NCBI RefSeq assembly: GCF_001752395.1
Contig: NZ_MKEK01000001.1
Location: 1,043,044-1,107,043, forward strand
DNA from: Rheinheimera salexigens
GTDB taxonomy: Bacteria; Pseudomonadota; Gammaproteobacteria; Enterobacterales; Alteromonadaceae
Length of the DNA stretch: 64,000 nt
Direction of reading: 5' to 3'
Of the stretch, positions 37,090-45,751 are shown in pieces. Position 1 is the first letter of the stretch. Each line of letters begins with the position of its first letter. Below the pieces are notes generated by a model that saw only the letters and a program-made list of their open reading frames with translations, searched no databases and was not told the DNA's origin. Both the position numbers and the translations under genes were made by a program.

Positions 37090-40080
37090 GTGAAGTACCT
37101 TAGACTTAAAGGGTTTGTGCGGAGGCTAAAAGTTAGCCAATTATTATGGCCAGTCATGCTGTTAAGTATAACTGCGTTAAGCCATGTCAGCCAAGCCGCT
37201 CCTACCTTACTAAAAGATTATTTCCAAGAAACTTGGACCACCCGCAATGGCTTACCCCATAATACCATTAACAGCATAAACCAAAGTGCTGATGGCTACT
37301 TATGGATAGCAACTTGGGAAGGCTTAGCCCGCTTTAATGGCCGCCAATTCGAATTGTTTGGTCGGGGTGAAGTGACGGGGTTACCCGATTCAGGTATTCG
37401 TTCGTTAAGCAAAGATTTAGCAACAGGAATATTGGTGACAGGCGCTAGAGGTGGTGTGGCGCGAGTTAGTGATAACAATTGGCACAGCTGGCCGTCTTTT
37501 GGTGTACTGATTAATGCGGCAGTTGAAGATAAATCTGGCACCTTATGGTTAGCCAGTGAAGGCAAAGGTATTTTCCGCCTATTGCCTAATGGAGAGCGGC
37601 AGCAATTTACCACCGAGCAGGGTTTACCCAGTAATGTAGTGCATAGTTTAAAGTTGGATGCTCAGCAACAACTTTGGATTGGTACCGGCCGAGGATTAGT
37701 CATCATTGATCCTCAAGCCTTACAGCCAACATTTACTACCTTAGCAGAATTACCCCAAGTACCAGTGTTTGTGATCCAGCAGCAGCAACAACGCATGTTA
37801 GTGGGTACTGAGCGCGGCCTTTTTGCTGTTGAAGATCAGCGCGTGGCATTAGTTCATTCTAAACTGCAACAATTGGCCATATCCGCGATTTGGGTTGCGG
37901 ATGATGCATTATGGATAGGGACAACTGATTCTGGTTTATACAAATATAGCGACTTAGGATTAGAGCATCTGGGTATAGCTGAGGGTTTACCAAATAATCG
38001 AATTTTATCTATTTATCAAGACCGCGAACAAAGCTTTTGGATTGGCACCAATGGCGGATTATTTCGCTTACGCGACGCGCCTTTTATTACCTACACCGCT
38101 GATAAAGGTTTAGCAGGTAATTATATCCGTAGTGTTATGAGTCACAGTGATGGCAGTGTTTGGGTAGGCTCCAGTGAAGGCGTTAGCCGGATTAAGCAAC
38201 ATAGTATTGAAAACTTTGATCTCACTAGTCATAGTCAGGCTCAATCGGTATTAAGTTTAATGGAAGATCCGGATGGTTCTATTTGGATGGGTACCTATAC
38301 CGATGGCTTATTACAGTGGCGAGACGGTAAAGTTGTCCGTAGCTATCAACGTAGCACGGGTCTGTTAGCCAATGAAGTTAGAGCAATACTTAAAGCTAAA
38401 GATGGCAGCTTATGGGTGGGTACAGCGCAAGGCTTAAATCATATTACCACCGAAGGTATCACAAGTTTAGGCACCGCTGATGGCTTACCGGCGCCGTTTG
38501 TTATCGCGTTATATCAACACTCAGATCAGCGAATATTTATAGGTACCGGCGCTGGGGTGGCTATCATAAATACCAATGGCAGTATTGAGCAAGTAGATTT
38601 GTCAGCACTTGATGGAGCCGAATATGCATTTGGTTTTACATTCGATGAACTGACTAATATTTTATGGCTAACCACAGATCGTGGTCTAGTTGCCTATCAT
38701 ATAGCGGATGGTCATAGCCAAATAGTTGGCCGTAATGCCGGTCTGCCGTTTGATAAGCTATTCCAGTTAGTCATAGATAAACAACATAACTTTTGGGTGA
38801 GCAGTAATAGAGGCGTGCTAAGATTCAGCCGAAAAAATGTTATGGCATTTTTACAACAGTCGATGCCTACATTACCTTATGAATTGTTTGGTGAGAGCGA
38901 TGGTATGCAAAGCGCCCAAGCAAACGGTGGTTCAATGCCCGCTGCGACTTTAGATGCTGATGGTCGAGTTTGGATTGCCACGTCAAAAGGCGTTAGTGTA
39001 GTACACCCTGATGTATTAGTGCGTTTTTCAGCAAATGTACCCCCTGTGGTTATAGAAGGGCTTAAAGCTGATGGTGAAGCTTTAGCCATAACTGAAAACT
39101 TAACTATTGCTGCAGGTGTTAGCCGAGTTGAATTGCAATTTGCCGGTTTGGGCTTTGTTATGCCACAACGTATCCTATACCGAACAAAACTAGTAGGCTT
39201 TGACAGCGATTGGGTACGACGCGGCAGTAATAACAACGCAGAATATACTAATCTTGCGCCTGGCCAGTATCAGTTTAAAGTGAGCGCTGCATACCCACAA
39301 GGTAAGTGGAGTGAGGCAGAAGCCAGTATTACCTTTACAATTAAACCCTACTTTTGGCAGCGGCCCATATTTTGGCTCTTAGTAGCGTTATTGGTTATTG
39401 TGTTGGTCATTCTATTATTACGCTGGCGTTTAACTAATTTAAAGCAACGTGAAAATTTATTAACTATTCAAGTTAATGAAAAAACCTTAGCCCTACAACT
39501 TCAAGCCAATAACTTAAAAGCGATCGATCTTGAACGCTCAGAGTTATTAAAACAACTTAAGCAGCAAGCCGAAGACTTTGAGGCTCAAGCTCGTTTGGAT
39601 GTATTAACCAACTTAGCTAATAGACGTGCTTTTGATGAAGCTTTAAGCCAAGAATGTGCACGAGCAAGGCGTACCCAGCAACCTTTAACCATGGTGTTAT
39701 TGGATATTGATCACTTTAAACAAGTTAATGATTTGTATAATCATAGTATTGGCGACGAAGTGTTAAAGTTGGTTGCTAGCAAAATAAGCCAATTTTGCCG
39801 TGAAGTAGATACGGTTGCGCGTTGGGGCGGCGAAGAATTTGCTATTTTACTACCCGAAACGGCATTAGACGATGCGCTGGCTTTGTGCGAACGTATGCGC
39901 TTAGCGATTATGCATATTGATTATTCAGTAATAGCAGCCGATTTAAAGGTAACGATCAGCTTAGGTGTTGCTGAATATACTCAACTGCAACCGCATGACA
40001 AGTTACTTTCCCGTTGTGATGCTGCCTTATATAAGGCAAAACAAAATGGCCGAAACCGGGTTGAAGCCGCAATAGTATAA
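37090..40080 (+). CDS. Periplasmic two-component-type propeller sensor with GGDEF output
   Basis: 996-residue membrane diguanylate cyclase candidate, GTG start with AAGGA upstream. A signal/anchor region (about 20-36, LLWPVMLLSITALSHVSQA) precedes a long periplasmic part of Reg_prop repeats (about 45-640; repeated G-[LI]-P-x-N...SIxxD...-LWIGT..GL patterns) that should fold as two beta-propellers. A Y_Y_Y domain follows (about 665-750, LPGQYQFKVSA-like), one membrane span (PIFWLLVALLVIVLVILLLRW, about 758-780), a coiled coil, and a GGDEF domain with intact WGGEEF and an RxxD inhibitory site (REVD) five residues before it. Ligand unknown; the propeller type is often tied to polysaccharides. 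Monocistronic. Confidence 0.93.
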   Translation: MKYLRLKGFVRRLKVSQLLWPVMLLSITALSHVSQAAPTLLKDYFQETWTTRNGLPHNTINSINQSADGYLWIATWEGLARFNGRQFELFGRGEVTGLPDSGIRSLSKDLATGILVTGARGGVARVSDNNWHSWPSFGVLINAAVEDKSGTLWLASEGKGIFRLLPNGERQQFTTEQGLPSNVVHSLKLDAQQQLWIGTGRGLVIIDPQALQPTFTTLAELPQVPVFVIQQQQQRMLVGTERGLFAVEDQRVALVHSKLQQLAISAIWVADDALWIGTTDSGLYKYSDLGLEHLGIAEGLPNNRILSIYQDREQSFWIGTNGGLFRLRDAPFITYTADKGLAGNYIRSVMSHSDGSVWVGSSEGVSRIKQHSIENFDLTSHSQAQSVLSLMEDPDGSIWMGTYTDGLLQWRDGKVVRSYQRSTGLLANEVRAILKAKDGSLWVGTAQGLNHITTEGITSLGTADGLPAPFVIALYQHSDQRIFIGTGAGVAIINTNGSIEQVDLSALDGAEYAFGFTFDELTNILWLTTDRGLVAYHIADGHSQIVGRNAGLPFDKLFQLVIDKQHNFWVSSNRGVLRFSRKNVMAFLQQSMPTLPYELFGESDGMQSAQANGGSMPAATLDADGRVWIATSKGVSVVHPDVLVRFSANVPPVVIEGLKADGEALAITENLTIAAGVSRVELQFAGLGFVMPQRILYRTKLVGFDSDWVRRGSNNNAEYTNLAPGQYQFKVSAAYPQGKWSEAEASITFTIKPYFWQRPIFWLLVALLVIVLVILLLRWRLTNLKQRENLLTIQVNEKTLALQLQANNLKAIDLERSELLKQLKQQAEDFEAQARLDVLTNLANRRAFDEALSQECARARRTQQPLTMVLLDIDHFKQVNDLYNHSIGDEVLKLVASKISQFCREVDTVARWGGEEFAILLPETALDDALALCERMRLAIMHIDYSVIAADLKVTISLGVAEYTQLQPHDKLLSRCDAALYKAKQNGRNRVEAAIV

Positions 40081-40119
40081 AGTGTATATAAATTCACAAA
40101 AAGCGAATAATAATTCTTG
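40081..40119. promoter_or_regulatory. Tandem ARG boxes upstream of argC
   Basis: Two 18-base ArgR-type operators: 40081-40098 (TGTAT....ATTCA core) and 40102-40119 (GAAT....ATTC core), separated by exactly 3 bases, the usual arrangement for one ArgR hexamer. They lie about 80-118 bases before the argC start and probably overlap its promoter. Confidence 0.8.
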
Positions 40120-40198
40120 AATGGCTGTGAGTAACGTTCTACACTAGACGCTGTTTCGTGCTATACCTATACCTAATTTTCTGTATGAGATCTTAATA

Positions 40199-41236
40199 AT
40201 GTCATTAACAAAACAATCTACTGCAAAAGTACGCAGCATAGTGCTGGGTGCTGCTGGTTATAGTGGTGCAGAACTAGCCGTTATTTTAGCACGTAACCCT
40301 TATTTTGAATTATGTGGCGCTTTTGCCTCTGCCGGCAGAAAAACGCAACCATTTTCTGAATTGTACCCACGCTATAAACAACAATTGGATATTGATGTTC
40401 AGCCTTGGCAAGATGAATTAGCCACTGAATTAAAGGGTAAAATTGACGTTGCATTTTTAGCTTTACCGCATGAAGCCAGTGAAGCCATTACCCCTATCTT
40501 ATTAGCGCAAAATATTGATGTCGTCGATTTATCTGGCGCTTTTCGTTTAAAGCAAATTGAGCAATACCCTGAATATTATGGTTATGCTCATCAACATCCG
40601 GAATTATTAGCTGAAGCGGTTTACTCATTAATGGAGTGGCAGCAGACAGCATTACCACGCTTAATTTCAGTACCGGGTTGTTACCCAACGGCCTGTTCAT
40701 TAGCCCTGATGCCTTTAGTGCAAGCGGGTTTATTAGCCGATAATTGTGTACCGGTGATCAACGCCACTAGTGGTGTCTCAGGTGCAGGGCGCAAAGCTGC
40801 GCTTAGCACGTCATTTTGTGAAGTGGGTTTAAGCGCTTATGGTTTTTTTAAGCATCGTCATCGCCCTGAAATTGAACAAAACTTAGGTCGTAAAGTGGTG
40901 TTTACGCCACATTTGGGCAATTTTAAACGCGGCATTTTAGCGACCAGTGTGGTCACGCTTAACGCAGGTGTGACTGCAGAGCAAGTAAAGCACGCTTTTA
41001 GCCAAGCTTACGCCAATAAACCTTTAGTTCGGTTATTGGATCATTCTCCTAACGTGGCTGATGTTGCTGGAACACCTTATTGTGATATTTATTGGCAGCA
41101 AGATGGCGAGCAATTAGTGGTGGTGTCGGCTTTAGATAATTTACTCAAAGGGGCTGCAGCACAAGCAATGCAAGCGGCCAATGTCCGTTTTGGTAAGCCA
41201 GAAACGGCGGGTTTATTCGCGGGAGTCTTTTCATGA
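40199..41236 (+). CDS. argC: N-acetyl-gamma-glutamyl-phosphate reductase (ArgC)
   Basis: Third step of arginine synthesis: NADPH reduction of N-acetylglutamyl phosphate. Starts near the NADP loop VLGAAGYSGAELAVIL; catalytic cysteine in SVPGCYPTACSLAL (about residue 160); SGVSGAGRKA follows. 345 residues. First gene of argCBFGH, expected to be ArgR-repressed through the upstream ARG boxes. Its TGA overlaps the first possible argB ATG by 4 bases. Confidence 0.97.
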   Translation: MSLTKQSTAKVRSIVLGAAGYSGAELAVILARNPYFELCGAFASAGRKTQPFSELYPRYKQQLDIDVQPWQDELATELKGKIDVAFLALPHEASEAITPILLAQNIDVVDLSGAFRLKQIEQYPEYYGYAHQHPELLAEAVYSLMEWQQTALPRLISVPGCYPTACSLALMPLVQAGLLADNCVPVINATSGVSGAGRKAALSTSFCEVGLSAYGFFKHRHRPEIEQNLGRKVVFTPHLGNFKRGILATSVVTLNAGVTAEQVKHAFSQAYANKPLVRLLDHSPNVADVAGTPYCDIYWQQDGEQLVVVSALDNLLKGAAAQAMQAANVRFGKPETAGLFAGVFS

Positions 41237-42060
41237 ATATCACTAGCAACAATTACAAAAATGACGTAATGAAAAGTGACGAAATGAAAAGTGATGTAAT
41301 GCCTTTAGTGTTAAAAATGGGTGGTCGTCTACTACAAGACGATAATGCCTTAGATGCACTGTTAAAGGTGTGTGCAATATTAAAACAGCAGTATCCATTA
41401 GTGTTAGTACATGGCGGCGGCGATCAAGTCGATCAGTGGTTGGCTAAGTTTGGTTTTAACACTGAAAAGCTGGATGGTCAGCGTATTTCACCGCCTGAAC
41501 AAATGCCGGTTATAGCTGGCGCTTTATCTGGTGCTGTAAATGCTCATATGGTGGCGCGAGCTGCTTTAGCTGATTTAGCACCTGTCGGATTAACGCTTGC
41601 GGCGGGGAACAGTTGTCGTTTTGATTTAACGCCAAATTTAGGCGCAGTAGGGGTGGCAAAACCCCAAGATGCCACTTTATTAAAAGCGTTATTAGCACAA
41701 GGTTTTACGCCGGTATTTAGCTCAATAGGTCATGGCCAACAAGGTCAGTTATTAAACGTTAATGCTGATTTAGCGGCCGCGGCTATTTGCCAACTCATCC
41801 AAGGTCAATTGGTATTGTTAACCGATGTACCGGGTATTTTGGATGCTAATGGCCAATTAATCACTGAGCTAACCAGTGCCCAAGCAGCAGAGCTAGTGCA
41901 ACAAGGTGTGATTAAGGGTGGCATGAAAGTAAAGTTAGATGCTGCACTTGATACCGCAACAGTACTGCAACGAAGTATCACTGTCGCGGGCTGGCAGCAG
42001 CCTGACGATCTCTTAAAACTGATGCATCAACAAGCTGTTGGTACGCGCATCATTAGTTAA
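41233..42060 (+). CDS. argB: Acetylglutamate kinase (ArgB)
   Basis: Second step of arginine synthesis: phosphorylates N-acetylglutamate. Typical stretches: PLVLKMGGRLLQDD, VLVHGGGDQVDQWL, ITVAGWQQPDDLLKL near the end, and NVNADLAAAAICQLI. The start is uncertain: the ATG at 41233 overlaps argC, but the usual ArgB N-terminus begins at the ATG at 41299 (MPLVLKMGG). The intervening 22 residues contain a tandem repeat (DVMKSDEMKSDVM) with extra ATGs at 41269 and 41284. From 41299 the protein has 253 residues, close to E. coli ArgB (258). Confidence 0.95.
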   Translation: MNITSNNYKNDVMKSDEMKSDVMPLVLKMGGRLLQDDNALDALLKVCAILKQQYPLVLVHGGGDQVDQWLAKFGFNTEKLDGQRISPPEQMPVIAGALSGAVNAHMVARAALADLAPVGLTLAAGNSCRFDLTPNLGAVGVAKPQDATLLKALLAQGFTPVFSSIGHGQQGQLLNVNADLAAAAICQLIQGQLVLLTDVPGILDANGQLITELTSAQAAELVQQGVIKGGMKVKLDAALDTATVLQRSITVAGWQQPDDLLKLMHQQAVGTRIIS

Positions 42061-42102
42061 TTACAAGCTGAAGGAAACCGCAGTGGCGGTAAAATAATTG
42101 GT

Positions 42103-43017
42103 ATGAGCAAACTACAACATCTATTAAGTCTGGCTGAATTTACGCCACAGCAACTTGCCGATATGTTGGCATTAGCTTTAAAGGTCAAGCAACATCCCGC
42201 AGATTATAGCCAAGCTTTAGCGGGCAAAAGTATCGCATTAATTTTTGAAAAACCTTCATTGCGAACCCGAGTTAGCTTTGATGTCGGTATTTATAAATTA
42301 GGCGGTCATAGTGTATATTTAGACCAACAAAATGGTGCTATGGGTAAACGGGAAACCGTTGCTGATTTTGGTTGTAATTTAGCCTGCTGGACGGATGCCA
42401 TTGTTGCTCGAGTATTCTGCCAAACCACATTAGATAAGTTGGTCGCCAGTAGTAAAAAACCAGTAGTTAATGCCTTAAGTGATCGTTATCACCCTTGCCA
42501 AGCTTTAGCCGATTTACTGGCTTTAAAAGAGCGGTTTGGTGATTTGTCTAAGGTCCATTTAGCCTACGTTGGTGATGGCAATAATGTTTGCCATTCATTG
42601 ATGTTAGGCGCGGCGTTATCCGGTATGAAGATGACTGTTATTACCCCAGAGGGTTTTTTACCTGAAGCTGATATCGTAGCTCAAGCAGAAAAACTAGCGA
42701 AGCAGACTGGCGCGTCTATTATATTAAGTCGTGATATGGCTAGTGCGTCAGGTGCTAATGCCATTTATACTGACACTTGGTTATCCATGGGCGATAAAGC
42801 TGATCCACAAGTGATAGCAGACACCTTTGCTCCTTATCAAATTAATCAGCCGCTAATGCAGCAGCTAGGCGTGACCTATTTTATGCATTGTTTACCTGCA
42901 CATCGCGAGCATGAAGTTACCAGCGAAGTGTTAGATAGCGAGGCATCTTTAGTCTTATTACAAGCAGAAAACCGTATGCATGCGCAAAATGCGGTTTTAA
43001 TCAGTTTATTTTCGTGA
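42103..43017 (+). CDS. argF: Ornithine carbamoyltransferase (ArgF)
   Basis: Makes citrulline from ornithine and carbamoyl phosphate. The carbamoyl phosphate loop reads [10 protein letters not shown] (SLRTR in place of the common STRTR), followed by FHPCQA-like [13 protein letters not shown], the ornithine loop DTWLSMGD and the HCLP motif [13 protein letters not shown] with its catalytic cysteine. 304 residues. SMG plus HCLP supports ornithine rather than acetylornithine or aspartate as acceptor. 42 bases after argB and 7 bases before argG, in one operon. Confidence 0.96.
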   Translation: MSKLQHLLSLAEFTPQQLADMLALALKVKQHPADYSQALAGKSIALIFEKPSLRTRVSFDVGIYKLGGHSVYLDQQNGAMGKRETVADFGCNLACWTDAIVARVFCQTTLDKLVASSKKPVVNALSDRYHPCQALADLLALKERFGDLSKVHLAYVGDGNNVCHSLMLGAALSGMKMTVITPEGFLPEADIVAQAEKLAKQTGASIILSRDMASASGANAIYTDTWLSMGDKADPQVIADTFAPYQINQPLMQQLGVTYFMHCLPAHREHEVTSEVLDSEASLVLLQAENRMHAQNAVLISLFS

Positions 43018-43024
43018 GGATATT

Positions 43025-44233
43025 ATGAGCATTAAAAAAGTTGTTTTAGCCTACTCAGGCGGATTAGATACTTCAGCAATCGTGCCTTGGTTAAAAGATA
43101 ACTACAACTGTGAAGTTATTGCCTTTGTTGCCAACGTTGGTCAGGGTGATGAAGAGTTAGAAGGCGTAGAGCAAAAAGCGATTAACTCAGGTGCGAGCTC
43201 ATGCTATGTCGTCGATTTACGTGAAGAATTACTTAAAGAAGTTATTTATCCAACTTTAAAAACCGGTGCAGTATATGAGGGCCAATATTTATTAGGTACT
43301 TCAATGGCGCGTCCGGTTATTGCTCGGGCCCAAGTGAATTTAGCCCTAGAGCTAGGTGCGGATGCACTTTGTCATGGCTGTACGGGTAAAGGTAATGATC
43401 AAGTGCGGTTTGAAGCGGCATTTGCAGCATTAGCACCACAATTAAAAGTGATCGCGCCATGGCGCGAGTGGAATTTTACGTCTAGGCAGTCATTGTTAGA
43501 CTATTTAGCGGAAAAAAATGTGCCTACTACCGCGTCTGCTACCAAGATTTATAGCCGTGATGCCAATTTATGGCATATATCGCATGAAGGCGGTGAGCTA
43601 GAAGATCCTTGGTGTGAGCCTACAGAACAAGTGTGGATGTGGACTAAGTCTCCTGAGCAAGCACCCGATAAAGCGACTTATATAGAATTAAGCTTTGCTC
43701 AAGGTGAACTGAGCCACATTGATGGTAAAGAAGTTGATCCTATTACGGCTATAGCCCAGCTTAATGCGGTAGGTTCTGAAAACGGCGTTGGCCGCATAGA
43801 TATTGTTGAAAACCGTTTAGTCGGAATGAAGTCTCGTGGTTGTTATGAAACACCAGGCGGCACACTTCTAATGGCAGCGATTAAAGGTTTAGAAGCCTTA
43901 GTTTATGATCGCGCTTCATTAAAATACCGTGAACAAGTGGGCCTTGAGTTTGCTCAATTAGTCTATGACGGTCGTTGGTTTACGCCACTTAAAGACTCAT
44001 TATTAGCTTCAGCAACAAGCTTAGCGCAAGAGTTAACCGGTGATGTAGTACTTAAACTGTACAAAGGTAATGTCACGGTAGCTAAACGTCGTTCGCCTAA
44101 CTCACTATACTCTGAAGCTTTTGCTACATTTGAAGATGATGATGTTTACGATCAAAAAGATGCTGCTGGTTTTATCCGTTTATTTAGCTTAGCTAGCCGG
44201 ATTAAAGCCTTACATCAACAGCAAAAAGGGTAA
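43025..44233 (+). CDS. argG: Argininosuccinate synthase (ArgG)
   Basis: ATP-dependent condensation of citrulline and aspartate. The ATP pyrophosphatase P-loop is at the start ([17 protein letters not shown], about 7-23); other signatures are [25 protein letters not shown] and [12 protein letters not shown]. 402 residues, the type 1 length of roughly 400. GAGGA lies just upstream of the ATG. Fourth gene of argCBFGH, 5 bases before argH. Confidence 0.98.
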   Translation: MSIKKVVLAYSGGLDTSAIVPWLKDNYNCEVIAFVANVGQGDEELEGVEQKAINSGASSCYVVDLREELLKEVIYPTLKTGAVYEGQYLLGTSMARPVIARAQVNLALELGADALCHGCTGKGNDQVRFEAAFAALAPQLKVIAPWREWNFTSRQSLLDYLAEKNVPTTASATKIYSRDANLWHISHEGGELEDPWCEPTEQVWMWTKSPEQAPDKATYIELSFAQGELSHIDGKEVDPITAIAQLNAVGSENGVGRIDIVENRLVGMKSRGCYETPGGTLLMAAIKGLEALVYDRASLKYREQVGLEFAQLVYDGRWFTPLKDSLLASATSLAQELTGDVVLKLYKGNVTVAKRRSPNSLYSEAFATFEDDDVYDQKDAAGFIRLFSLASRIKALHQQQKG

Positions 44234-44238
44234 TTGGT

Positions 44239-45618
44239 ATGGCTATGTGGGGTGGTCGCTTTCAAGAAGCGACCCTAGAAGAGTTTCGTCAGTTTAATGA
44301 TTCATTAAGCTTTGATTATTTACTCGCATTACAGGATATTCAAGCATCACGCGCTTGGGCTAAGCAATTAGCTGCGGCAACGATCATTACTGCAGATGAA
44401 GCGGAGCAATTAGATACTGCTTTAGCGCAGTTAGCGCAGGCTGTAGCTGAAAACCCAAAACTGCCGTTACAAACAGCAGATGAAGATATTCATAGTTGGG
44501 TTGAATCACAATTGACCCAACAGCTGGGTGCGGTAGCAAAAAAATTGCATACCGGTCGTAGCCGCAATGATTTAGTCGCAACGGATTTACGCCTGTGGAC
44601 TAAGTTAAATGCCGAGTCGGTTAAGCAAGCCTTGTTAGCGGCCATTCAAGCCCTATTGGTGTTTGCTGAACAAGCGGGTACGGATGTGATGCCGGGTTAT
44701 ACCCATTTACAACGTGCTCAACCGGTCTTAGTAGCACATTGGGCATTAGCTTATGTCGAAATGTTTCGCCGTGATTTAAGTCGTATTGAAGATGCACTGG
44801 TGCGTATGGATTCGTGTCCTTTAGGTTGTGGCGCATTAGCCGGAACGGGTATTGCGATTGATCGCCAAGCCTTAGCCGAGAGTTTAGGCTTTGCTCATGC
44901 CGCACGTAATAGCTTAGATGCGGTTTCTGATCGTGATTATGTGGTTGAACTTTCTGCCGCTGGCAGTATGTGCATGACCCATTTATCACGCTTAGCAGAA
45001 GATGTTATTTTCTTTTGCTCTGGCGAAGCCGGCTTTTTCAAACTTGGTGATGCTATTAGTAGTGGCTCATCTTTAATGCCACAGAAGAAAAACCCTGATG
45101 TGTTTGAATTATTACGCGGTAAAACGGGTCGAGTACTGGGGCATTTAGTGGCCATTATTCATACTTTGAAAGGCTTACCTTTAGCGTATAACAAAGATAT
45201 GCAAGAAGATAAGCAGGGCTTCTTTGACTTAATACAAACTTGGCAGCAGTCTTTATTAGTGCTGGCAACGGTATTACCACATTTGTCTGTAAATAGTGCT
45301 AAATGTCGTCAAGCAGCAGAGTTAGGCTATAGCAATGCCACTGACTTAGCCGATTACCTTGTCAGTAAAGGCATGCCATTTCGGGATGCCCATGAAGTGG
45401 TTGGCGAGTTAGTTGTGGTGGCCTCTGTGCAACAAGTAGCATTAGAAGCCATGCCACTTGCGACATTGCAGCAATATAGCGCTTTAATTGCGGATGATGT
45501 TTTTGCCGCATTGCAACTAGAAGCAGGTTTAGAAAAGCGCAGTGCTTTAGCGGGTACAGCACCTAAGCGGGTATTAAGTGCCTTAGCTGAAGCCAAAGCG
45601 TGGTTTGAACAGCAATAG
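44239..45618 (+). CDS. argH: Argininosuccinate lyase (ArgH)
   Basis: Splits argininosuccinate into arginine and fumarate. Fumarase/aspartase superfamily signature GSSLMPQKKNPDVFELLRGK (about 275-295), plus HTGRSRNDLVATDLRL and PGYTHLQRAQPV. 459 residues, so it is not the ArgH-ArgA fusion found in some marine gammaproteobacteria. Last gene of the operon; a terminator begins about 55 bases after the stop. Confidence 0.98.
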   Translation: MAMWGGRFQEATLEEFRQFNDSLSFDYLLALQDIQASRAWAKQLAAATIITADEAEQLDTALAQLAQAVAENPKLPLQTADEDIHSWVESQLTQQLGAVAKKLHTGRSRNDLVATDLRLWTKLNAESVKQALLAAIQALLVFAEQAGTDVMPGYTHLQRAQPVLVAHWALAYVEMFRRDLSRIEDALVRMDSCPLGCGALAGTGIAIDRQALAESLGFAHAARNSLDAVSDRDYVVELSAAGSMCMTHLSRLAEDVIFFCSGEAGFFKLGDAISSGSSLMPQKKNPDVFELLRGKTGRVLGHLVAIIHTLKGLPLAYNKDMQEDKQGFFDLIQTWQQSLLVLATVLPHLSVNSAKCRQAAELGYSNATDLADYLVSKGMPFRDAHEVVGELVVVASVQQVALEAMPLATLQQYSALIADDVFAALQLEAGLEKRSALAGTAPKRVLSALAEAKAWFEQQ

Positions 45619-45674
45619 TGTTGGCCTTAATGTGCGGCTAAACATGTTAAGTGCCAATTTAGTAATACGAAAGC

Positions 45675-45704
45675 AAAAAAACCGCTAGTGATAGCGGTTT
45701 TTTT
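45675..45704. terminator. Bidirectional terminator between argH and mrcA
   Basis: AAAAAAACCGCTA, loop GTGA, TAGCGGTTTTTTT. Flanking A and T runs on both sides suit the convergent argH and mrcA genes. Confidence 0.93.
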
Positions 45705-45751
45705 ATGTGCTGAGCTTTATTTATGTGTTGAAGAGCATTTAGCGACGGTGC

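Noticed and set aside
44387..45596. Several overlapping antisense open frames within argH
   Set aside because: They mirror the codon pattern of a well-identified gene and resemble no protein family.
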